A stretch of DNA of 64,000 bases, from NCBI RefSeq assembly GCF_022385335.1, contig NZ_CP092431.1, positions 6,076,001 through 6,140,000 of the forward strand. Direction: 5' to 3'. Source of the stretch: Streptomyces deccanensis. GTDB taxonomy: Bacteria > Actinomycetota > Actinomycetes > Streptomycetales > Streptomycetaceae. Made by a program: the position numbers and the translations under genes. The notes under the pieces are model-generated. The model did not search any database, was not told the origin of the DNA, and saw nothing but the letters and a program-made list of their open reading frames with translations. The first letter of the stretch is position 1. Every line of letters starts with the position of its first letter. Below are positions 26,163 to 34,540 of the stretch, in pieces.

Positions 26163-27431
26163 ATGCGCGAACTGTCGCGAAGGGGAGTGCTGGGGCTCGG
26201 TGCGGGGGCGGTGGCCGGGCTGGGGCTGACCGGGTGCGGTACGGGGCTCGGGGGTACACCGAGCGAGGCCGACGGGGCCGGTGGCGGCGGCAAGGGGTCG
26301 GGGAAGAAGAAGCCGGGGAAGACGGCGAAGCCGCTGGGTGACGGGTCGACCTCGTACACGGGGAAGCAGCCGAACCAGCCGGAGAAGCCGCGGGCGCTGG
26401 CGCCCGGCGAGACGCCGCCGCAGTTCGTGGTGTTCTCCTGGGACGGGGCCGGAGACGTCGGGAACGGGCTTTTCGAGCGGTTCCTGAAGGCCGGGCGGGA
26501 CCACGACGCCCATATGACGTTCTTCCTCTCCGGGATCTATCTCCTCCCGGAATCGAAGAAGCGCGTGTACCTTCCGCCGAACAACGCGCCCGGCGCCTCC
26601 GACATCGGTTATCTGACGGACGAGCACATCAAGTCGACGCTGGGACATCTGCGGACGGCGTGGCTCGACGGACACGAGATAGGCACGCATTTCAACGGCC
26701 ATTTCTGCGGCGGCAGCGGCTCGGTCGGCAACTGGACGCCCAAGCAGTGGCGCAGCGAGATCGACCAGGCGAAGGCGTTCGTGAAGGAGTGGAAGACCAA
26801 CAGCGGCTGGACGGACGTCGAGCCCCTGCCGTTCGACTACGACAAGGAACTGGTCGGCGGCCGGACGCCGTGTCTGCTGGGGCAGGAGAACCTGCTGCCC
26901 ACCGCGCGCGAGCTGGGCTGGCGCTACGACTCCTCCTCGCCCGGCGGCCTCCAGGTCTGGCCCAAGAAGAAGCAGGGCCTGTGGGACCTGCCGCTGCAGT
27001 CCGTGCCGTTCCCCGGGCGGAGCTTCGAGGTGCTCTCCATGGACTACAACATCATGTACAACCAGTCCCAGAACTCCACTCAGGCCCCGCCCGCCAACTA
27101 CCCGGCCTACCGCACCCAGGCGACCGGCGCATACGTCGCCGGGTTCCAGCGGGCGTACGAGACGAACCGCGCGCCCCTGTTCATAGGGAACCACTTCGAG
27201 GAGTGGAACGGCGGGGTCTACATGGACGCCGTCGAGGAGGCCCTCAAGCACATCGCGCGGGCCAAGGAGAAGGCCAAGGACGGGGAGATACGGATCGTCT
27301 CCTTCCGGCAGTTCGTGGACTGGATGGACGTCCAGACCCCGGACGTGCTCGCCAAGCTCCAGACCCTCGGTGTGGGGCAGCAGCCGACGGGCGGGTGGAA
27401 GGAGTTCCTGGGAGCCGGTTCGGCCGCCTGA
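26163..27431 (+). CDS. Tat lipoprotein related to polysaccharide deacetylases
   Basis: The signal SRRGVLGLGAGAVAGLGLTGC has a twin-arginine motif and a lipobox (GLTGC, Cys near 24), so it is a surface lipoprotein of about 422 residues. A Gly/Lys-rich spacer precedes a NodB-like domain: QFVVFSWDGAGDVG (position of the metal Asp), AHMTFFLSGIYLL, and HEIGTHFNGHFCGG, holding the H-x3-H-like metal pair. Later, LGWRYDSSSPGG and RAPLFIGNHFEEWNGG follow the family plan. It may modify cell-wall or extracellular glycans; activity is uncertain because only part of the metal motif is obvious. The ATG follows AAGGGGGACGTA. Confidence 0.85.
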   Translation: MRELSRRGVLGLGAGAVAGLGLTGCGTGLGGTPSEADGAGGGGKGSGKKKPGKTAKPLGDGSTSYTGKQPNQPEKPRALAPGETPPQFVVFSWDGAGDVGNGLFERFLKAGRDHDAHMTFFLSGIYLLPESKKRVYLPPNNAPGASDIGYLTDEHIKSTLGHLRTAWLDGHEIGTHFNGHFCGGSGSVGNWTPKQWRSEIDQAKAFVKEWKTNSGWTDVEPLPFDYDKELVGGRTPCLLGQENLLPTARELGWRYDSSSPGGLQVWPKKKQGLWDLPLQSVPFPGRSFEVLSMDYNIMYNQSQNSTQAPPANYPAYRTQATGAYVAGFQRAYETNRAPLFIGNHFEEWNGGVYMDAVEEALKHIARAKEKAKDGEIRIVSFRQFVDWMDVQTPDVLAKLQTLGVGQQPTGGWKEFLGAGSAA

Positions 27432-27496
27432 CCTGCGGACAAGGGGGCCGTCGACCCCGCCGTAAGCCCCCGAAACGGGCATGCGAAACTTTTCAC

Positions 27497-28096
27497 ATGA
27501 GTGTCCGTACGAGCCGCAGTCGTGCCGCTTTGCTCTCCGCCGGGGCCGCCGCCCTGGCGCTGACGCTCTCCGCCTGCGCGGGCGGAGGCATCGAGGGCGG
27601 TGGCGGTCAGACCGGGTTCATCACCGGTTCCGACGGGATCGCCACGGTGAAGAAGGGCGACCGGGACACCGCTCCCGACCTCTCCGGGAAGACCATCGAC
27701 GGCGAGCAGCTCGACCTCTCCGCCTACAAGGGCAAGATCATCGTCCTGAACGTGTGGGGTTCCTGGTGCGCGCCGTGCCGCGCCGAGGCGCCCAACCTGG
27801 CGAAGGTCTCCGAGGACCTCGCCGACCAGGGTGTGCAGTTCGTCGGCATCAACACCCGCGACACCAGCACCCGGCCCGCGGTCGCCTTCGAGGAGCAGTA
27901 CAAGGTCGAGTACCCGAGCCTGTACGACCCCACGGGCAAGCTGCTGCTGCGCTTCGAGAAGGGCTCGCTCAACCCGCAGCTGATCCCCTCCACCCTGGTC
28001 ATCGACCGGGAGGGGAAGCTCGCGGCCCGCACGCAGCAGGCGCTGAGCGAGGAGAAGCTGCGCAAGATGCTCGAGCCGATCCTCGCGGAGAAGTGA
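27497..28096 (+). CDS. resA: ResA/TlpA-like thiol-disulfide lipoprotein
   Basis: The first gene of the System II cytochrome c maturation operon. A 199-residue lipoprotein (lipobox LSAC27) with a thioredoxin-like domain: LNVWGSWCAPCRAEAPN places the redox pair at Cys91 and Cys94, and IPSTLVID has the cis-Pro. ResA-type proteins reduce the apocytochrome c CXXCH disulfide outside the membrane so heme can be attached. Electrons would come from the CcdA-like protein encoded next, 1 bp downstream. The start was set by ATG position ahead of the basic n-region. Confidence 0.93.
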   Translation: MSVRTSRSRAALLSAGAAALALTLSACAGGGIEGGGGQTGFITGSDGIATVKKGDRDTAPDLSGKTIDGEQLDLSAYKGKIIVLNVWGSWCAPCRAEAPNLAKVSEDLADQGVQFVGINTRDTSTRPAVAFEEQYKVEYPSLYDPTGKLLLRFEKGSLNPQLIPSTLVIDREGKLAARTQQALSEEKLRKMLEPILAEK

Positions 28097-28097
28097 C

Positions 28098-28898
28098 GTG
28101 ACGGTGTCGGGAATGCCCGATCAGGCGCTGGCTGCCGCGCTCACCACGACCGCAGCCGAGATGAACGAGACCGTCTTCAACGGGGCCCTGCTGCTGGCGC
28201 TGCCGATCGCCGTGCTCGGCGGGCTCGTCTCCTTCTTCTCGCCCTGTGTCCTGCCGCTGGTGCCCGGCTATCTGTCGTACGTCACCGGAGTCGGCGGCAC
28301 CGACCTGGTCGACGCCCGCCGGGGCCGGATGGTGGCCGGTGCCGGGCTGTTCGTGCTCGGGTTCACCTTCGTGTTCGTCTCCAGCGGCGCGCTCTTCGGC
28401 TACTTCGGCCGGACCCTGCTGGAGCACCAGGACATCCTCACCAAGGTGCTCGGCGTCCTCATGATCGCCATGGGCCTGTTCTTCATGGGGCTGATGCCCT
28501 GGTTCACCCAGCGCGAGTTCCGCTTCCACACCAGGCCCACCACCGGTCTGGTGGGCGCCCCGATACTCGGCGCGCTCTTCGGCATCGGCTGGGTGCCCTG
28601 CATCGGGCCCACCCTCGCCTCGGTCAACGCCCTCGCCCTCGAACAGGCCAGCGCCGGTCGCGGCGCCCTGCTGATGGTGGCGTACTGTCTGGGGCTGGGC
28701 CTGCCCTTCGTGCTCGCCGCGGTGGCCTTCCGCAAGGCGCTCGGCGCCTTCGCCTGGGTCAAGCGGCACTACGCGTGGGTGCTGCGCATCGGCGGCGGCA
28801 TGATGATCACGATCGGACTGCTCATGCTGACCGGCGCCTGGGACCGCATCGTTCAGGAGATGCAGGTCTGGTCCTCCGGCTTCACCCCTGGGATCTGA
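28098..28898 (+). CDS. ccdA: CcdA-family cytochrome c biogenesis membrane protein
   Basis: A six-helix DsbD/CcdA protein of 266 residues that moves reducing equivalents from cytosolic thioredoxin to the extracytoplasmic ResA-like protein. The two redox Cys are in FFSPCVLPLVPGY (Cys50) and GWVPCIGPTLA (Cys168), each at the start of a helix as in the family. Hydrophobic segments lie near 30-58, 78-105, 113-135, 150-175, 193-215 and 228-250. Start GTG, one base after the preceding stop. It lies in the operon with ResA-like, ResB and CcsA/B genes. Confidence 0.95.
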   Translation: MTVSGMPDQALAAALTTTAAEMNETVFNGALLLALPIAVLGGLVSFFSPCVLPLVPGYLSYVTGVGGTDLVDARRGRMVAGAGLFVLGFTFVFVSSGALFGYFGRTLLEHQDILTKVLGVLMIAMGLFFMGLMPWFTQREFRFHTRPTTGLVGAPILGALFGIGWVPCIGPTLASVNALALEQASAGRGALLMVAYCLGLGLPFVLAAVAFRKALGAFAWVKRHYAWVLRIGGGMMITIGLLMLTGAWDRIVQEMQVWSSGFTPGI

Positions 28899-28901
28899 GC
28901 C

Positions 28902-30764
28902 ATGACGACGACCGACTCCGGCAACCGCGAGAAGACCGCCCCGCGCGGCGGCGCGGGCGCCGACGACAACGACCTCGGTGCCGCCGGATCGCAGCTGTCC
29001 ACCGCTCCGCAGGAGGACGCGCCCAACCTGCCCGCCCTGGGCGCGATCGGCTGGGCCCGCTGGTTCTGGCGGCAGCTGACCTCGATGCGGGTCGCGCTGA
29101 TCCTGCTGTTCATGCTGTCGCTCGCGGCGATCCCCGGCTCCCTGATCCCGCAGTCCGGGCAGGACGAGACCCGCGTCGCCGACTTCATGGAGCGGCACGA
29201 CACCCTGGGGCCGATCTACGAGAAGCTCGGGCTGTTCCACGTCTACAGCTCGGTGTGGTTCTCGGCGATCTACATCCTGCTGTTCGTCTCGCTCATCGGC
29301 TGCATCGTGCCCCGCACCTGGCAGTTCGTGGGCCAGCTGCGCGGCCGCCCGCCGGGCGCCCCCAAGCGGCTGACCCGCCTGCCCGCCTACGCGACCTGGC
29401 GCACCGAGGCCGAGCCGGAGCAGGTCCGCGAGGCGGCACTGAGGGCGCTGAAGAAGCGCCGGTTCCGCGCGCACCTCGTCGGGGACGCGGTCGCCGCCGA
29501 GAAGGGCTATCTGCGGGAGGCCGGCAACCTCGCCTTCCACATCGCCCTGATCGTGATGCTCGTCGCCTTCGCCTGGGGCCAGCTCTACCGCTCCGAGGGC
29601 AACAAGCTGATCGTCGAGGGCGACGGCTTCGCCAACACGCTCACGCAGTACGACGACTTCAAGTCCGGCAGCCTCTTCACCGCCGAGGACCTCAACCCCT
29701 TCAGCTTCGACCTCAAGAACTTCCGGGGCACCTACGAGGTCAGCGGGCCGAACAAGGGCACGCCCCGGATCTACGAGGCGTACATCGACTACGCCGTCGG
29801 CGCCGACGGCAAGGAGCGGTCGACCAAGATCGAGGTCAACAAGCCGCTGGAGATCGGCGACTCCAAGGTCTACCTGGTCAGCCACGGCTACGCGCCCGTG
29901 ATCACCGTGCGGGACGGCAAGGGCAAGGTCGTCTTCAGCGATGCCGCGCCGCTGCTGCCGCTGGACTCCAATGTCACCTCCTCCGGCGCGATCAAGGTCA
30001 TGGACGGCTACACCAACGCCGAGGGGAAGCGGGAGCAGCTCGGTTTCCAGGCGTTCTTCCTTCCGTCCTACGGCGGGCCCAACACGGCCGTCGTCTCGCA
30101 GTTCCCCGCGCTGCTCAACCCCGTGCTCAACCTGGAGCCCTACCACGGCGATCTCGGCGTCGACTCGGGTGTGCCGCAGAGTGTGTACCGGCTGGAGAAG
30201 CGGAAGCTGACGTCGTACAAGGACTCCAAGGGCGCGCAGGTACGGGAGAACCTGAAGCCCGGCGAGACCATGACGCTGCCCGGGGGGAACGGCACCGTCA
30301 CCTTCGACGGGGTGAAGGAGTGGGCCGGCTTCCAGGTCACCCAGCAGCCCGGCAGCGGGTGGGCGCTCGGTGGAGCCGTCGCCGCGATCCTGGGGCTTGC
30401 CGCGTCGCTGTTCGTCCAGCGGCGGCGGGTGTGGGTGCGGGCGGTGACCGGGCCTGACGGGGTGACCGTCGTGGAGATGGCGGGCCTTGGGCGCAGTGAG
30501 TCGGCGAAGGTGCCCGAGGAACTGGGTGACTTGGCCGCGGTGGTGCATGACGAGGCTCCTACTGTCGCTGAGCGTGGTTCCGATGATGAGCCGTCCGCTG
30601 CCGCCGAGGTCGAGGCCGAGGGCGGTGACGCTGACCGGCGCTCGCCGGGTGCCGCTGCGCCCACCCGTGCTGCCCCAGCAGCACGATTGCCCGCAGATGA
30701 AGCGGACCAGAAGTCCGCCTCCCCCCAACCCCCAGCCGTACCCTCCGAAGGGGCTGAGCAGTGA
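28902..30764 (+). CDS. resB: ResB-like cytochrome c biogenesis protein
   Basis: The 620-residue ResB/Ccs1 half of the System II heme lyase. Helices are near residues 64-88 (VALILLFMLSLAAIPGSLIP), 110-135, 205-225 and 485-508. A large extracytoplasmic domain lies between the third and fourth. PGSLIPQ and LAFHIALI(V) are in the expected places, and the latter supplies a heme-linked His. A low-complexity Ala/Glu/Pro tail of about 85 residues follows the last helix. With the CcsA/B partner it exports heme and joins it to apocytochrome c. Its stop overlaps the next start. Confidence 0.94.
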   Translation: MTTTDSGNREKTAPRGGAGADDNDLGAAGSQLSTAPQEDAPNLPALGAIGWARWFWRQLTSMRVALILLFMLSLAAIPGSLIPQSGQDETRVADFMERHDTLGPIYEKLGLFHVYSSVWFSAIYILLFVSLIGCIVPRTWQFVGQLRGRPPGAPKRLTRLPAYATWRTEAEPEQVREAALRALKKRRFRAHLVGDAVAAEKGYLREAGNLAFHIALIVMLVAFAWGQLYRSEGNKLIVEGDGFANTLTQYDDFKSGSLFTAEDLNPFSFDLKNFRGTYEVSGPNKGTPRIYEAYIDYAVGADGKERSTKIEVNKPLEIGDSKVYLVSHGYAPVITVRDGKGKVVFSDAAPLLPLDSNVTSSGAIKVMDGYTNAEGKREQLGFQAFFLPSYGGPNTAVVSQFPALLNPVLNLEPYHGDLGVDSGVPQSVYRLEKRKLTSYKDSKGAQVRENLKPGETMTLPGGNGTVTFDGVKEWAGFQVTQQPGSGWALGGAVAAILGLAASLFVQRRRVWVRAVTGPDGVTVVEMAGLGRSESAKVPEELGDLAAVVHDEAPTVAERGSDDEPSAAAEVEAEGGDADRRSPGAAAPTRAAPAARLPADEADQKSASPQPPAVPSEGAEQ

Positions 30765-31858
30765 CTCTCGCCGCCGCCACCAACGAAAACCTCGCGAGCC
30801 TCAGCAACACGCTGATCTACTCCGCGATGGCCGTGTACACCCTGGCCTTCTTCGCCTATATCGCCGAATGGCTCTTCGGGAGTCGGAGCAAGGTGGGCCG
30901 GACGGCCGCCGCGCTGACCGCCGAGGGTGGTGCCGCCGCGTCGAAGAAGGCGGACGCGCCCGCGGTGACGGTGAAGACGGCCGGTGGGACGTCCGTGCTG
31001 GAGCGGCCGAAGGTGGTCGTGCGGGCCGCCACCGGCTCCCGGGACGTGCCGGACGGGCCCGGCGCCCACGGCGGTGACGAGCAGGGCGACCTCTACGGCC
31101 GTATCGCCGTGTCCCTCACGGTGCTCGCCTTCCTCGTGGAGTTCGGCGGGGTGCTCACCCGGGCCCTCTCGGTGCAGCGGGCGCCGTGGGGCAACATGTA
31201 CGAGTTCAACATCACCTTCTCCACCGTGGCCGTCGGGGTGTACCTCTCGCTGCTCGCGCTGAAGAAGAACGTCCGCTGGCTCGGGCTGCCGCTCATCACG
31301 ACCGTCCTCCTCGATCTCGGTCTTGCCGTCACTGTCTTGTACACCGCCAGCGACCAGTTGGTTCCCGCCCTGCACTCGTACTGGCTGTACATCCACGTCT
31401 CGACGGCGATCTTCTGCGGCGCGGTGTTCTACGTCGGCGCGGTCGGCACGATCCTGTACCTGTTCAAGGACTCCTACGAGAGCAAGCTCGCCAGCGGCGG
31501 ACGGCCCGGCCGGTTCGCGAGTTCGGTGATGGAGCGGCTGCCCGCCTCGGCCTCGCTCGACAAGTTCTCGTACCGCGTGAACGCCGCCGTCTTCCCGCTG
31601 TGGACGTTCACGATCATCGCGGGCGCGATCTGGGCGGGCGACGCGTGGGGCCGCTACTGGGGCTGGGACCCCAAGGAGACCTGGTCGTTCATCACCTGGG
31701 TGTTCTACGCCGCCTACCTGCACGCCCGTGCCACGGCCGGCTGGAAGGGCCGCAAGGCCGCGTACATCGCGCTCGCCGCGTTCGCCTGCTGGCTGTTCAA
31801 CTACTACGGCGTCAACATCTTCGTCAGCGGCAAGCACTCCTACGCCGACGTCGGCTGA
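30761..31858 (+). CDS. ccsB: CcsA/CcsB cytochrome c synthase subunit
   Basis: This 365-residue heme-handling partner of ResB begins in the ResB stop codon (GTGA). The tryptophan-rich signature WGRYWGWDPKETWSF (about 303-317) binds heme. Flanking His ligands are in HSYWLYIHVST and near the end in KHSYADVG. A soluble insertion of about 70 residues (SKVGRTAAALTAEGG on to HGGDEQGDL) sits between the first helix and the core. It completes the System II apparatus and is the last gene before a strong hairpin. ccsA, ccsB and resC are alternative names used for this family. Confidence 0.95.
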   Translation: MTLAAATNENLASLSNTLIYSAMAVYTLAFFAYIAEWLFGSRSKVGRTAAALTAEGGAAASKKADAPAVTVKTAGGTSVLERPKVVVRAATGSRDVPDGPGAHGGDEQGDLYGRIAVSLTVLAFLVEFGGVLTRALSVQRAPWGNMYEFNITFSTVAVGVYLSLLALKKNVRWLGLPLITTVLLDLGLAVTVLYTASDQLVPALHSYWLYIHVSTAIFCGAVFYVGAVGTILYLFKDSYESKLASGGRPGRFASSVMERLPASASLDKFSYRVNAAVFPLWTFTIIAGAIWAGDAWGRYWGWDPKETWSFITWVFYAAYLHARATAGWKGRKAAYIALAAFACWLFNYYGVNIFVSGKHSYADVG

Positions 31859-31876
31859 GCCCGCCGAGGAACACAC

Positions 31877-31922
31877 CGAAGGCCGGTTCCCTTGTGACGT
31901 GGGTCACGGGAACCGGCCTTCG
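31877..31922. terminator. Strong hairpin after the cytochrome c maturation operon
   Basis: Perfect 15-base arms (CGAAGGCCGGTTCCC and its complement) enclose a 16-base loop that itself contains GTGAC...GTCAC. It begins 18 bp after the CcsA/B stop and ends only 21 bp before the sigma-factor GTG. It fits an intrinsic terminator for the operon. Because it sits so close to the next start, it may also act as a leader hairpin limiting read-through into the sigma gene. There is no long T-run. Confidence 0.8.
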
Positions 31923-31943
31923 GCGTACGGACAGGGGGAGGAC

Positions 31944-32660
31944 GTGGAGACGAATGACGGGGACACGGGGGACCGGCGTGCGTTGCGCGCGCGGATCAGG
32001 GACGGGGACGCGGGGGCGTTCGGGGAGGTCTTCGACGCGTACGCGCGGTCGGTCTACAACCATGCCTACCGGCTGACGGGGGACTGGTCGACGGCCGAGG
32101 ACGTCGTGTCGCTGACCTTCCTGGAGGCGTGGCGGCTACGGGGGCGGCTGGACGCGGAGGGGGGTTCGCCGCGTCCGTGGCTGCTCGGCATCGCCACCAA
32201 CGTGACCCGCAACACCCGTCGGGCCGGACGGCGCCATGCCGCCGCCGTCGCGCGGCTGCCGAGACCCGAGTCCGTGCGGGACTTCGCCGACGAGGTCGCC
32301 GGGAACCTCGACGACCAGGCGTATCTGCGGGCCGTGCGCACGGCGCTGGACCGGCTGCGGCGGCCCGAGCGGGAGGTGCTCGCGCTGTGCGCGTGGGGCG
32401 GTCTCGACTACGCGGCCGCCGCGGAGGCGCTCGGCATCCCCGTCGGCACCGTGCGCTCCCGCCTCTCCCGCGCCCGGACCAAGCTCGCCGCGCAGCTCGC
32501 GGCCGGGGACCAGGGAGCCGGAGCGAAGGGCGCCGGAGCGGCGGGCGCCGGAGCGGCGGGCGGCGCGCCGCAGGGCACCCGGGAACCCGACGCCAGCCGA
32601 GGACAGACAAGAGGCGGCCGCACTTCCGTGGCCGGGCCCATCCAGGAGGGGAACCCGTGA
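31944..32660 (+). CDS. ECF-like sigma-70 family factor (module 1)
   Basis: This 238-residue group IV sigma factor starts at GTG with GGGGGAGGA just upstream. Sigma region 2 is visible as FGEVFDAYARSVYNHAYRLT, then AEDVVSLTFLEAWRLR and WLLGIATNVTRNTRR. Sigma region 4 is LDRLRRPEREVLALCAWGGL then AAEALGIPVGTVRSRLSRAR. The tail is a repetitive Gly/Ala run ([16 protein letters not shown]). Its stop overlaps the start of a single-pass membrane protein, which is its likely partner. A paralogous module lies at 46.9-48.8 kb. Confidence 0.94.
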   Translation: METNDGDTGDRRALRARIRDGDAGAFGEVFDAYARSVYNHAYRLTGDWSTAEDVVSLTFLEAWRLRGRLDAEGGSPRPWLLGIATNVTRNTRRAGRRHAAAVARLPRPESVRDFADEVAGNLDDQAYLRAVRTALDRLRRPEREVLALCAWGGLDYAAAAEALGIPVGTVRSRLSRARTKLAAQLAAGDQGAGAKGAGAAGAGAAGGAPQGTREPDASRGQTRGGRTSVAGPIQEGNP

Positions 32661-33766
32661 ACGACAACCCGTCCCCCCGGGACGAGGACGAGCCGGCCGG
32701 TGCCGGCGTCCCCGCCGCCGTCCCCGCCGCCGTCGAGCGGGACCTCCCTCCGGGCCGTCACCGTGTCCTCAGGGAGCAGCTGATGCGTGAGATCGAGAAC
32801 GACGGCGAGACCCCGGCCGTACGGCCGCGTACCGCGCTCTGGCGGCGGCCCGCCTTCGTGGGGCCCGCCGTGGCCGCCGCGCTGACCGTCGCGGTCGTGG
32901 TGGGCGCCGCGGTGACCCAGCAGGCGGCCGGGCCGCCGACGACACATGCGGACAGTTCCGACGGCCGGAGCCGGGGCGAGGCGACGCGCAGCGACGAGAG
33001 CGCGGCCGATCTGCTGGCGCAGGTGGCGAAGGCGGCCGAGAAGCGGAGCCGGCCCGAGGTACGGGACGACCAGTTCGTCTACACGGAACGGAACGACTAC
33101 CACTGGAAGATGGATCCCGAGAAGACCGATATGCCCTGCCCCAGGACCCTGGAGGCGTACCCCTATGGTGTGCGCGAGTTCTGGTCGTCGGTGGACGGGC
33201 AGCACAACGGGCTGCAGCGGGAGCGTGGGACGGACGGCGAGGTCGTGGAGATGTCCCTCGGCAAGCAGCTCCCCGTCAAGAACGGCGTCACCTTCTTCCG
33301 CGAGGTCGAGGACGAACTGCCGACCGACGCCGACGGGATGTACCGCTACCTGTACGGGCTGAAGGGCGACGAGCGGGCGTCCGGCGCGAAGTCGGCCGAC
33401 CGGAAGGCCTTCGCCAAGGCGTCCACGCTGCTCGCCGAGCAGTTGCTGCCGCCGAAGGTGGAGGCCGCGCTGTACCGGGCCGTCGCGCGGATCCCGGGAC
33501 TGACCGTGTACGAGGGGTCCGTCGACGCGGCGGGCCGCACGGGGGTCTCCGTCGGCCTTGCGGGCGACTGGCCCGAATACCGGGGCCACGGGCCGACCCG
33601 GCACGAACTCCTCTTCGACACACGGACGTTGGCCTTCCTCGCCGCGGACACCGTCAAGCTCGACCCTCCGGCCGACTCCTGCGACTCCCTCGATGCGGGT
33701 GACCTGGTCTCGTCGGTGGCGGTCCTGAAACGCACGGTGGTCGACCGGGTCAGCGAACGGCCTTAG
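32657..33766 (+). CDS. CU044_5270-type membrane protein, partner of sigma module 1
   Basis: This 369-residue single-pass protein starts at GTG inside the sigma stop; GGAGGGG is in range. A cytosolic part of about 65 residues contains LPPGRHRVLREQLMREIE. One helix follows (AFVGPAVAAALTVAVVVGAAV, about 66-86). The outer domain has RDDQFVYTERNDYHWKMD, EFWSSVDGQHNGLQ and LPPKVEAALYRAVARIPGL. The pattern matches the family NCBI calls CU044_5270, always found beside such sigma factors. An anti-sigma or sensor role is likely but not demonstrated, and no zinc-type ZAS motif is seen. Confidence 0.85.
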   Translation: MNDNPSPRDEDEPAGAGVPAAVPAAVERDLPPGRHRVLREQLMREIENDGETPAVRPRTALWRRPAFVGPAVAAALTVAVVVGAAVTQQAAGPPTTHADSSDGRSRGEATRSDESAADLLAQVAKAAEKRSRPEVRDDQFVYTERNDYHWKMDPEKTDMPCPRTLEAYPYGVREFWSSVDGQHNGLQRERGTDGEVVEMSLGKQLPVKNGVTFFREVEDELPTDADGMYRYLYGLKGDERASGAKSADRKAFAKASTLLAEQLLPPKVEAALYRAVARIPGLTVYEGSVDAAGRTGVSVGLAGDWPEYRGHGPTRHELLFDTRTLAFLAADTVKLDPPADSCDSLDAGDLVSSVAVLKRTVVDRVSERP

Positions 33767-33780
33767 CGGGAATCGTGATC

Positions 33781-33819
33781 GGCGGCGTGGCACCGGAAAA
33801 CCGGTGGAGCCGCGCCGCC
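33781..33819. terminator. Hairpin terminator after sigma module 1
   Basis: An inner perfect hairpin (CACCGG, AAAA loop, CCGGTG) at 33791-33806 is extended by outer arms GGCGGCG and CGCCGCC. It starts 15 bp after the stop of the membrane partner. There is no T-run, as is usual in high-GC terminators. Confidence 0.65.
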
Positions 33820-33975
33820 GTACGCCGTTACCGTGCCTGCGACCCGAGTCGTCGAGGCGAGGACGTGCCGTTGTACACCGTGTGAGACCCCCCGAGAGCT
33901 GATCTGTCGCGCGTCGCGCTCTGCGTGCCGTGCTGATTTTTGCTGCGGACTTCTCACTGAAACCGGTGTACTTCT

Positions 33976-34524
33976 GTGCTCCATGACTGGGTGGTCATGC
34001 CCACCTGCCTGCCTGTTGTTCTCCGCCGTTGCCACACCTGCGCCGCCGAGCGCTTCCGGGCGAACGGCAAGTTCCGTGTCAACGCCCACCACAAGCTCAT
34101 CGACGCCTGGCTCCTGGTGCTCTGCACCGGGTGCGGGGAGACCGCCAAGCTCACGGTCCTGGAACGGACGAACGTGCGTTCCGTACGACCCGAGCTGCTG
34201 GACCGACTGCACGACAACGACCCCCGCCTGGCGGCCGAGCTGCTCCAGGATCCGACCCTGCGGCGCCGCAATCGCGTCGCCCTGGACTGGGCCGGCGCCT
34301 GGCGCCTCGACACCGGCGGAGCGGATCACCTGGACCGTGAGGTCATCGACGTCTCGGTCCGTTTCGCGGCGCGGATCCCGCTCCGGCCGGTGCGGCTGAT
34401 CGCCGAGGGGTGCGGTCTGGCGCGGGCCGAGGTGGAGAGGCTGATCGCGGAGGGGAGGCTCGTCTCGGCGGAGCGGCTGACCGGCAAGCTCTCCGACGAC
34501 TTCACCTTCACGCTCAAGCGCTGA
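33976..34524 (+). CDS. DUF1062 domain protein
   Basis: This 182-residue protein has a possible zinc site made of two Cys pairs, LRRCHTCAAERF and LVLCTGCGETAKL. The rest is HKLIDAWLL, VRSVRPELLDRLHDNDP and a C-terminal helix-rich part (LIAEGCGLARAEVERLIAEG). This corresponds to DUF1062. The role is unknown, although the Cys pairs and the final helix-turn-helix-like stretch suggest nucleic acid or protein binding. The GTG start at 33976 keeps the conserved LHDWVV start; an ATG at 33997 is an alternative. It stands alone between a terminator and a convergent gene. Confidence 0.83.
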   Translation: MLHDWVVMPTCLPVVLRRCHTCAAERFRANGKFRVNAHHKLIDAWLLVLCTGCGETAKLTVLERTNVRSVRPELLDRLHDNDPRLAAELLQDPTLRRRNRVALDWAGAWRLDTGGADHLDREVIDVSVRFAARIPLRPVRLIAEGCGLARAEVERLIAEGRLVSAERLTGKLSDDFTFTLKR

Positions 34525-34540
34525 CCCCGGCCCCCGCCGT

